Origin: Bacteroidales bacterium
GTDB taxonomy: Bacteria; Bacteroidota; Bacteroidia; Bacteroidales; WRLA01
DNA length: 62,015 nt
Direction of reading: 5' to 3'
Assembly (NCBI GenBank): GCA_009777825.1
Contig: WRLA01000009.1
Coordinates: 1 to 62,015, forward strand
The position numbers and the translations under genes were made by a program. Of this stretch, positions 49,961 to 58,400 are shown in pieces. Position 1 is the first letter of the stretch; every line of letters starts with the position of its first letter. The notes beneath the pieces are model-generated. The model was not told where the DNA came from, did no database searches, and saw only the letters and a list, made by a program, of their open reading frames with translations.

Positions 49961-50962
49961 ATGTCAAAGAAAAACATAGCAGTCGTCCTCGGAGGCGATT
50001 CCGGCGAGTACGAGATCTCGGTAAAAAGCGGACAGGTGGTAGCGCAAGCCCTTGACAAGCAGAAGTATAACGTCTATCCCATCGTCATTCGCGGGAGGGA
50101 GTGGTATTATAAGCCGACGCCGAAAGAGCGTATCAACGTGGACAAAAATGACTTCACCATTACCGTCGCAGGCGAAAAAATCGCGTTTCATTGCGTTTTC
50201 AACGCCATCCACGGCACGCCCGGCGAAGACGGAAAGTTGCAAGGCTATTTCGACATGTTGAACATTCCTTATACCTCGTGCAACCACGAAGTCTCGGCGC
50301 TCACGTTCCACAAAGGTTTCTGTAACATGCTGGTACGCGCTTTGAAGATAGACGACCTGAACGTGTCGGACTCCGTCTTGCTGACGTCGGACGAGTTTAT
50401 CGAAAAAGACGACATCATCAAAAAAATCGGATTGCCGTGTTTTGTAAAACCTGTCCGGAGTGGCTCCAGCGTAGGCGTGTCGAAGGTGAAGAAGGCGGAG
50501 GATTTTCCGGTGGCGATAGAGGCGGCGTTTGAAGTGTGCGACGAGGTTATGGTCGAGCGTTTTGTGAAAGGGCGAGAGTTGACGTGTGCTGTCACCGTCG
50601 TCAAAGGAGCCGTCAAAGCTTTCTCCGTAGCCGAAATCGTCAGCAAGAAAGAGTTTTTCGACCTCGAAGCCAAGTACGACAGTCGGCTAAATCAGGAAAT
50701 CATCCCCGCTCCCATTTCCGAAACGTTGACAAAACGGATACAAGAAAACTCGATGACGCTCTTCCGGCATCTTCGTTGCAAAGGAATCGTGCGGTTCGAC
50801 TATATCGTTACCGTGCAGGACGAGATTTATTTCCTTGAGGTGAACACCGTCCCCGGCATGACCGCCGAAAGCATCGTACCGAAGATGATGCAAGCCGAAA
50901 ACATCAGCGCATCGGAGTTATATGGGATGTTGATAGAAGACCGTAAGACCGTAAAACCGTAA
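49961..50962 (+). CDS. ddl: D-alanine-D-alanine ligase
   Basis: 333 residues of the ATP-grasp family: N-terminal NIAVVLGGDSGEYEISVKSG, AIHGTPGEDGKLQGYFDMLNIPYTS, LPCFVKPVRSGSSVGVSKV (ATP-binding loop), and the C-terminal EIYFLEVNTVPGMTAESIVPKM. It makes D-Ala-D-Ala for MurF. The start MSKKNIAVVLGG fits the family and lies after the promoter; an in-frame ATG at 49922 overlaps the promoter. The last residues (DRKTVKP) come from an 8-bp array (GACCGTAA, about 50939-50963). Confidence 0.95.
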   Translation: MSKKNIAVVLGGDSGEYEISVKSGQVVAQALDKQKYNVYPIVIRGREWYYKPTPKERINVDKNDFTITVAGEKIAFHCVFNAIHGTPGEDGKLQGYFDMLNIPYTSCNHEVSALTFHKGFCNMLVRALKIDDLNVSDSVLLTSDEFIEKDDIIKKIGLPCFVKPVRSGSSVGVSKVKKAEDFPVAIEAAFEVCDEVMVERFVKGRELTCAVTVVKGAVKAFSVAEIVSKKEFFDLEAKYDSRLNQEIIPAPISETLTKRIQENSMTLFRHLRCKGIVRFDYIVTVQDEIYFLEVNTVPGMTAESIVPKMMQAENISASELYGMLIEDRKTVKP

Positions 50963-51293
50963 GAAGTGGGACTTTACTTTTTCAGCACACGTCATTGCGG
51001 ACAACGACCCGCAACACAGAGAGCACGGAGTTTCACAGAGTTACATCTTTGCGTCCATTGCGCTTTCTTTGCGACTTTGCGTTTAAAAACAATGGGGAAC
51101 TGAGGTTGTTTGGTTATAAACATCCGGTAAAATAATGCCCCGTATCCAATCGCAGCCTTTTTTTCAGTAGAGGCAGCAAAATAAACGGCTCCAAGCACCG
51201 TCGTTCCTATTCTTTTCGCCATATAAACAGAAGATGGTTTTCTCACATAGCAAATCGCACATCCTCCTCTTCGGGGGGGGCTTGGAGGGGCTT
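50963..51293. repeat. Repeat-rich region between convergent ddl and rpoB
   Basis: Includes the end of the GACCGTAA array, a diverged CGTCATTGCGGACAACGACCC element merging into CACAGAGAGCACGGAG, TTTGCG/CTTTGCG motifs, ACTGAGGTTGTTTGGTTATA (a partial relative of the 8285/10750 direct repeat), and a TCCTCTTCGGGGGGGGCTTG element ending at the rpoB stop. A small open frame at 50992-51246 on the minus strand is mostly repeat-derived. No rpoC sequence is present. Confidence 0.8.
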
Positions 51294-54200
51294 TTACTCA
51301 AACGTCATCTCCAACCCCAGCCCGTGCAGTTCGTGCAGCAGCACGTTAAACGACTCCGGGATGCCTGCCTGCGGCATGTTATGTCCTTTGACCATCGCCT
51401 CGTAGGCTTTGGCGCGTCCCATGACGTCATCGGATTTCACTGTCAGGATTTCTTGCAGGATGTTGGCGGCGCCGAAAGCTTCCAGCGCCCACACTTCCAT
51501 CTCACCGAAGCGCTGTCCGCCGAACTGTGCTTTTCCGCCCAGTGGCTGTTGCGTGATGAGCGAGTAAGGACCGATGGAGCGTGCGTGCATCTTGTCGTCA
51601 ACCATGTGATGAAGTTTCAGCATGTAGATATATCCGACGGTTACCGGTTGGTCGAAGCGCTCGCCCGTGCCACCGTCGTAGAGATAGACGCGTCCGTTTT
51701 CGGGCAATCCGGCTTCTTTCATCAGTTCGTTGACTTTTTCGATGGGGATGCCGTTAAAGATGGGCGTGGCGTACTTCTGTCCGAGGATCTTTCCTGCCCA
51801 GCCGAGCACGGTTTCGTAAATCTGTCCGAGGTTCATACGCGAAGGCACGCCCAGCGGGTTCAATACAATGTCAACCGGTGTTCCGTCTTCCAAGAACGGC
51901 ATATCTTCCTCTCTGACGATACGTGCCACGATGCCTTTGTTGCCATGGCGACCTGCCATCTTATCTCCTACTTTCAGTTTACGTTTTCTGGCGATATAGA
52001 CCTTTGCCATCTGCATGATGCCGCTCGGCAGTTCATCGCCAACGGTAGCCATAAACTTTTTGCGATTGCAAATACCCATCAACTCTTTACATTTAATCTG
52101 ATAGTTGTTGACGATACATTTAATCACGTCGTTTTTCTCTTTATCCGCTAACCAGCGGCTGTTGTTAACGTTCAGATAGTCAATCTCGGTGAGAGTGCGG
52201 GCGGTGAATTTCGACTTTTTAGGCACGATTTCCTGTCCTTGGTTGTTATACAATCCTTGCGTGGATTTTCCGATGAGCAGGTCGTTTAATTTTTCAATCA
52301 CTTGCGTCCGCAGTCCTTCCAGGTCTTTATTGAGTTGTTGATCCATGGCAATAGTCGGATCTTTCTCTTTGCCTTTTCCTTTGCGTTCTTTTTGGATACG
52401 CGAGAAGAGGTATTTCTCAATGACGACGCCTTCCATGGAGGGTGGCGCTTTGAGCGATGCGTCTTTCACGTCGCCGGCTTTATCGCCGAAGATGGCTCTG
52501 AGCAGTTTCTCTTCCGGCGTCGGGTCGCTTTCGCCTTTGGGGGTGATTTTCCCTATCAGGATGTCTTCTTCTTTGACTTCGGCGCCGATGCGGATGATGC
52601 CGTTGTCGTCCAAGTCTTTGGTGATGTCCGAACTGACGTTGGGGATGTCGTTGGTCAACTCTTCGATGCCGCGTTTGGTGTCGCGCACTTCGAGCGTAAA
52701 CTCTTCCACGTGAATGGAGGTGAAGATGTCTTCTTTCACCACGCGTTCCGAAATCACGATGGCGTCTTCGAAGTTATACCCTTTCCAGGGCATGAACGCC
52801 ACTTTCATATTACGTCCCAGCGCCAATTCGCCGTCTTGCGTCGCATAGCCTTCGCACAGCACGTCGCCTTTTTCCACTCTTTGTCCCTTGACGACGGTCG
52901 GTTTCAGGGTCATGCTGGTATTTTGGTTGGTTCTTTTAAATTTCGGCAGTTCGTACGTCTTTACGTCTTCGTCGAAACTCACCAATTTTTCACTTTCCGT
53001 GCGGTTGTAGCGGATGGTTATAAAACGTGAATCCACTTTTTCAACCACGCCGGGACCATCAGCCGTCAAAAGAATACGGGAGTCGCGTGCCACAGCGCCT
53101 TCCAAGCCCGTACCTACGATAGGAGCCTCCGGACACAACAGCGGAACCGCCTGACGCATCATGTTCGACCCCATCAGGGCGCGGTTGGCGTCGTCGTGTT
53201 CCAAAAACGGAATCAGCGATGCGGCGATAGACGCTATCTGGTTGGGGGCGCAATCCATCATCGTGATGTTTTCCGGCTGTACAATGGGATAATCCGCCTG
53301 ATAGCGAACTTTTATCCTTTCATCCGAAAAAGAGCCATCGTTTTCCAACTCGGTAGTGGCTTGCGCGATGGTATGTTCTTCTTCGTCCTCCGCCGTCAAA
53401 TATACCGGTTCTTCGTCCAACAGCACTTTGCCTTCTACGACACGGCGGTAGGGCGTTTCGATAAAACCAAGTCTGTTGATCTTTGCATAGACGCACAGCG
53501 ACGAAATCAATCCGATGTTCGGTCCTTCCGGTGTTTCTATCGTACACAGCCGTCCATAGTGCGTATAATGCACGTCGCGCACTTCAAAACCTGCACGCTC
53601 GCGGGACAACCCGCCCGGTCCTAACGCCGAGATACGGCGTTTGTGGGTGATTTCTGCCAACGGGTTGGTCTGATCCATAAACTGCGAAAGTTGACTTGTC
53701 CCAAAGAACGAGTTGATGACGCTCACCAACGTCTTGGCGTTAATCAGATCCATCGGCGTAAACACCTCATTATCACGGACATTCATCCGCTCGCGAATGG
53801 TGCGTGCCATACGTGCCAATCCCACGCCGAACTGAGCATAGAGTTGCTCGCCCACCGTGCGCACACGACGGTTGCTCAAGTGGTCAATGTCGTCAACTTC
53901 GGCATTTTTGTTAATTAGCAAAATCAGATGCTTGATGATACATATAATATCCTCTTTGGTCAACACCTTTACATCTATGCCGGTCTCCAACTCCAACTTT
54001 TTGTTGATTCTGTATCTGCCGACTTCGCCGAGGTCATAGCGCTTTTCGGAGAAGAACAACTTGTCCATAATGCCGCGTGCGGTCTCTTCGTCGGGCGGCT
54101 CGGCATTACGCAACTGGCGGTAGATAAACTCGACCGCTTCTTTTTCCGAGTTCGCCGTATCTTTCTGTAACGTGTTGAAGATAACGCTGTAGTCTATGCT

Positions 54201-55100
54201 TGCCACTTCTTCTCTGTGAACGAGAATGGTCTTTATGTCGGCGTCAATGATGGCGTCAATGTGATGTGATTCGAGTACCACTTCACGGTCAATGATGACT
54301 TCGGTTCTCTCGATGGATACCACCTCGCCCGTGTCTTCGTCAACAAAGTCTTCGAGCCAGGCGCGGAGTACGCGTGCTGCCAACTTTTTCCCGATGAGTT
54401 TTTTAGCGCCTGACTTGGTTACTTTCAGTTCTTCTGCCAGGTCGAACAGTTCCAAGATGTCGCGGTCGCTCTCGTAGCCGATAGCACGCAGGAGGGTTGT
54501 TACGGGAAGTTTCTTTTTACGGTCAATGTAGGCATACAGCACGTTGTTGATGTCGGTGGTGAATTCCATCCAACTCCCTTTAAACGGGATGATGCGGGCG
54601 GAATAGAGCATCGTGCCGTTGGTGTGGCGCGTTTTTCCGAAAAACACGCCCGGCGAGCGGTGCAACTGCGATACTACGACGCGTTCCGCGCCGTTGATGA
54701 TAAACGTCCCGCGCGGCGTCATGTACGGTATCATGCCGAGATAAACATCCTGGATGATGGTTTCAAAATCCTCATGTTCAACGTCCGTGCAATAGAGTTT
54801 CAACTTAGCCTTCAACGGAACGCTATAGGTCAAACCGCGTTCGACGCACTCTGCTATCGTATAGCGGGGCGGGTCTATGTAGTAGTCTAAAAATTCTAAT
54901 ACAAAGTTGTTCCGCGCATCGGTGATGGGAAAGTTTTCGCAAAAAACCTTATATAGCCCCTCGCCTGAACGATTCTCGGAGTTCGTATCCAACTGGAAAA
55001 ACTCCCGAAACGATTGTAACTGTATATCCAAAAAGTCGGGCATCGCTGATTCTACCCGCGTGGATGTAAAAAAAATTCTGCTGTTTTTATTGCTATTCAA
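51294..55100 (-). CDS. rpoB: DNA-directed RNA polymerase beta subunit
   Basis: 1268 residues, normal length. Recognised regions: FSFREFF-like N-terminus with [48 protein letters not shown], the rifampicin region [53 protein letters not shown] (rifampicin-contact residues unchanged), [12 protein letters not shown], and a C-terminal [24 protein letters not shown]. The start is TTG at 55100, giving the family N-terminus; the first ATG is at residue 20. Its own promoter lies at 55168-55161. Neither rplL upstream nor rpoC downstream is present. Confidence 0.98.
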   Translation of the reverse strand: MNSNKNSRIFFTSTRVESAMPDFLDIQLQSFREFFQLDTNSENRSGEGLYKVFCENFPITDARNNFVLEFLDYYIDPPRYTIAECVERGLTYSVPLKAKLKLYCTDVEHEDFETIIQDVYLGMIPYMTPRGTFIINGAERVVVSQLHRSPGVFFGKTRHTNGTMLYSARIIPFKGSWMEFTTDINNVLYAYIDRKKKLPVTTLLRAIGYESDRDILELFDLAEELKVTKSGAKKLIGKKLAARVLRAWLEDFVDEDTGEVVSIERTEVIIDREVVLESHHIDAIIDADIKTILVHREEVASIDYSVIFNTLQKDTANSEKEAVEFIYRQLRNAEPPDEETARGIMDKLFFSEKRYDLGEVGRYRINKKLELETGIDVKVLTKEDIICIIKHLILLINKNAEVDDIDHLSNRRVRTVGEQLYAQFGVGLARMARTIRERMNVRDNEVFTPMDLINAKTLVSVINSFFGTSQLSQFMDQTNPLAEITHKRRISALGPGGLSRERAGFEVRDVHYTHYGRLCTIETPEGPNIGLISSLCVYAKINRLGFIETPYRRVVEGKVLLDEEPVYLTAEDEEEHTIAQATTELENDGSFSDERIKVRYQADYPIVQPENITMMDCAPNQIASIAASLIPFLEHDDANRALMGSNMMRQAVPLLCPEAPIVGTGLEGAVARDSRILLTADGPGVVEKVDSRFITIRYNRTESEKLVSFDEDVKTYELPKFKRTNQNTSMTLKPTVVKGQRVEKGDVLCEGYATQDGELALGRNMKVAFMPWKGYNFEDAIVISERVVKEDIFTSIHVEEFTLEVRDTKRGIEELTNDIPNVSSDITKDLDDNGIIRIGAEVKEEDILIGKITPKGESDPTPEEKLLRAIFGDKAGDVKDASLKAPPSMEGVVIEKYLFSRIQKERKGKGKEKDPTIAMDQQLNKDLEGLRTQVIEKLNDLLIGKSTQGLYNNQGQEIVPKKSKFTARTLTEIDYLNVNNSRWLADKEKNDVIKCIVNNYQIKCKELMGICNRKKFMATVGDELPSGIMQMAKVYIARKRKLKVGDKMAGRHGNKGIVARIVREEDMPFLEDGTPVDIVLNPLGVPSRMNLGQIYETVLGWAGKILGQKYATPIFNGIPIEKVNELMKEAGLPENGRVYLYDGGTGERFDQPVTVGYIYMLKLHHMVDDKMHARSIGPYSLITQQPLGGKAQFGGQRFGEMEVWALEAFGAANILQEILTVKSDDVMGRAKAYEAMVKGHNMPQAGIPESFNVLLHELHGLGLEMTFE

Positions 55101-55160
55101 AGTAGTACCTTTTGAAAATTAATAACTTAACACAAATATCACTCGTCACTTTTGAGCGTG

Positions 55161-55168
55161 CAAAGGTA
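55161..55168 (-). promoter_or_regulatory. -7 promoter element of rpoB
   Basis: TACCTTTG on the minus strand, about 60 nt before the TTG start. It allows rpoB to be transcribed as a separate unit. Confidence 0.65.
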
Positions 55169-55207
55169 GTATTTTTTTTTTACATTACGAAATAAAAAAT
55201 TAAATTT

Positions 55208-55340
55208 AAAAATTAGGTAAAAAACTCCGTGTAACTCCGTGAACTTTGTGCCTCTGTGCTGAAAATAATTATAATTCAACACAGAGACACAGGGAACACA
55301 GAGTTGCACAACTCAGTTATTCAGTTATTCAATTATTCAA
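55208..55340. repeat. Inverted CACAGAG pair and 8-bp array
   Basis: TCCGTGTAACTCCGTGAAC and CCTCTGTGCTGA (about 55228-55262) face CAACACAGAGACACAGGGAAC and CACAGAGTTGCACAAC (about 55277-55312), so two CACAGAG elements lie head to head. They are followed by CAGTTATT/CAATTATT 8-bp units (about 55314-55345). Confidence 0.8.
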
Positions 55341-55344
55341 TTAT

Positions 55345-55375
55345 TAAAAAAAGCGCCTCCACACAGGAAGCGCCC
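55345..55375 (-). terminator. Rho-independent terminator of the C25-like gene
   Basis: On the minus strand GCGCTTCC-tgtg(t)-GGAGGCGC, an 8-bp stem with one G-U pair, is followed by seven Ts. It lies about 70 nt after the stop at 55441. Confidence 0.85.
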
Positions 55376-55407
55376 CTCTTTTAATTTTCAACTTTCAATC
55401 CGAGACC

Positions 55408-55443
55408 TCACATCCCCCCCTTCGGGGGGGCTTGGGGGGGCTA
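55408..55443. repeat. GC-rich hairpin repeat supplying the stop of the C25-like gene
   Basis: CCCCCCTTCGGGGGGGCTTG followed by GGGGGGCTA; on the minus strand its first bases are TAG, the stop codon of the 55441-60480 gene. The same family abuts the rpoB stop and starts murC. Confidence 0.75.
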
Positions 55444-58400
55444 ATTGACAATAAGTTTCTTCGCATCAGCCTTTTCGCCCTCAACAAAGAGTATGTAGTG
55501 GTACATCGCCGACGGAAGACCGACTAAGGAGATTTCTATGCGGTAACTACCCGGCTTTAGCGTTCCCTGCGGGAGGGCTTGCAGCAGTTGTCCAAGTTGG
55601 TTATAGAGACGGAGTTCCACCGCACCTTCCTCGACGACGTCATAGACAACCGTCGTGCTACCGGTGGCGGGGTTGGGGATGTTTTGGCGCAGGACGCCTT
55701 TTTTACCCGGTTCTGCAAGCGGAGGCTGCTGTCGCGTGTCATCCATTTTGGGCAGGGTGGCTAAGAGTTCGGCTTTGTTCTCTTCGTACTCGCGCCGTGA
55801 TTTGGGGATGAGGTTGAGATAGCGACCGTAGCCGATGCGTCCCGACTTCAGGTTGGTGCTGTCGGATTCCATGCTCAGGTGGATGTCACCCAAGTCAATG
55901 ACGGCGAAGATGCTGTCCTGATAACTGGGCGGGTTTTCGATGCGGTTCTCGTACCAGTCTATCGCTGGTTGCCAGTTTTGCAGCGTTACGTTGCAGCGCG
56001 TTGACAGGAAGTCGGCGACGTCGAACAAGGTACTGTCGGCAGGGGTGAAGGTGACGTAGTAGTCGCGCAGGGCGGCGTAGTCGTCATCTATAAACTGCTC
56101 CAACGCAAAGAGTTCATGGAGGGCGGCGATGGCGAATGGGTCGTCGGGGTAGGTGTTGATGAGTTCGGTGAAAGCGGCATGGGCGGCGAGGTAGTTTTCG
56201 GCGGCGAAATAGTCTGTGCCGGCGTCGTAGAGGTCGCGTCCGCCGGAGCCGCCGAGCGAACAAATACCGGCTGCCGGATTCCATGTGGGATAAGCACGAA
56301 AATATTGAGGTGGATAAACCGGAGACGCGTTTTGAGGACCGGGGCTAGTAAGGTCCCCCCAATAATTACAACGCACATCAAGAAGCGTATCTTGTTCAGC
56401 CGGAGGATCTCCCGGATCTATACCTCTTGTTAGGTCGTAATAGACCATGATGGGATCTTCGCCGTTGTTGTCTGTTATCTGATTGTATTTAAACGGTTTC
56501 GGGAAAGCATTTTGAGAGGCGTAGACCCCATACGAAGTGTTGTCGCGGATAAATTGTTCTCCATTGGCAATGTCGTGGTGTCCCATGAAAGAAGCAGAAC
56601 TGTTGTTGAACAACTTAGCGCCGAATGTATTATCGTGCATGTCATTGTATTGGACTGTGGCTTTGGAACCATAAATATGTAGCCCTGTTACACATTTTGA
56701 GATGTCGTTTCCTGAAATCAATCTGTTATTCACGTTGCTCTGTCCGGCGTTGTTCAGATAGATACCTTCGCCGAAAGGAGCCTCTTGAGGTGGAGGATCA
56801 GGATACCCAATATCTCTTGGAGGGATTGCATTGGTATTTCTAATGACATTGTTGGTGATTTGGAACTCCTTAATCTGATCCAACATGATGGACGAGGTGG
56901 AATAGGTGGGATTGTTCCCCGGCAACTCTTTATCGCGGACATCGAATGTACCCGTCTTGCCAAACGAACAGCCGTTGATCTTTACAAACGGAATAAATGG
57001 CTCCGGCAGTGGAATATTCCAGGGAATTCCTGCATAGAAACCCGATTTCCAAAAATCGCAATTATCTATATCTATCACCGAACGGAAAACAACAATATCG
57101 CTACGATTGAAAAAATCACAGTTTGTTGCTACCAACTTATGATATTTATGCGTCATGGGTGAAGCGTCAAACTGGGAATTGGTGAACGTTATTACCGTTA
57201 AAGGATTAGAATACATATTGCCATTAAGCATTATTTCGCTATCGGTAAAGGTGTTGTTGGTTGACGTCATCTTAAAAGAGTAAGTGGTAAGAGGGGAACG
57301 GACAAAGTCCGAATCAGATAATGTTACCATCGCAGAATTGGAACTATTGCCGGTAAGCGCCACTCGGCTATCGGTAAAGGTGCTGCCGGTGGCTGTCAAC
57401 TTACAATAGTTATTGGTTAAGGAAGAACCGACAAAAGTCAAATTGGTGAGAGTGATTGTCTTAGGATTGGCGCTGTTACTTGTAAGCGTTACTTTGCTAT
57501 CGGTGAAGGTGCCGTTTTGGGCTGTTAAGTGAAAATGGGTGTTGGAAAGGGAAGAGTTGGAAAAGGTCAAATTGTTGAAAGTTATGGTCTCCGGATTGGC
57601 GTTACTGCCGGTAAGTTTCACTTGGCTATCGGTAAAGGTGCAACTTGTTGAGGTCAACTTACAATAGTTATTGGTAAGCGGTGAATCAACAAATTTTACG
57701 CTGGTGAAGACTATTGTCGCAGGATTGGAACTGTTACTTGTAAGCGTCATTTCGCTATTGGTGAAGGTGCTGCCGGTGGAGGTCAACTTACAATAGGAAT
57801 GGGTTACGGGAGAACCAAAAAATTTCACATTGCCGAAAGTGATTGTCGCAGCATTGGCACTATTACATGTAAGCGTCAATTCACTATCGGTAAAGGTGCT
57901 ACTGCCTGAGAGTGTTAAACTATAATTGGTATTGGTAAGCGGAGAGCGGACAAAGGTAGAATTGCTGAAGGTTATTATCGTAGAAGTGGCACTACTGCTT
58001 GTAAGCGTGATGTCGCTATCGGTAAAGGAGCCGCCTGTAACTGCCATCTTATAATTGGTATCGGTAAGAGGGGAACGGACAAAGGGCGAGTTATTGAAAG
58101 TTATCGTTGCCGTATGGGCGCTATTACCGGTAAGCGTTACTTGGCTATCGGTGAAGGGACTGTTTTTAACAGTAGCGGTCTTATTGTTACTCTTCAGTTG
58201 AACTTTGCTGTTGTTGGTAAACTTACAGTTGGTCATGCTGAATTCCAAATTATCCGCATCGCCGCGGGTGAAAATCACATTTTTGAAGTTCAGGTTCGAC
58301 AAAGATATTGCCGTCTCAAAATAGACATTCTCAAAGGTAACGTTGTTGCCGATTTCAATAATCCCACTTTTTAAATTGATAATTCTGTCAGGGTGAAGCG

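Noticed and set aside
49858..50055. 65-codon frame beginning in the right inverted repeat (MGTKLRKK...)
   Set aside because: It runs through the ddl promoter and overlaps ddl in another frame; more likely a duplicated 5' end fragment.
50992..51246. 84-codon minus-strand frame between ddl and rpoB
   Set aside because: Its second half is repeat-encoded, and no recognisable family or promoter was seen.
52302..53030. Long antisense frames over rpoB (up to 305 codons)
   Set aside because: They mirror rpoB codon usage, have no family resemblance, and rpoB itself is unmistakable.
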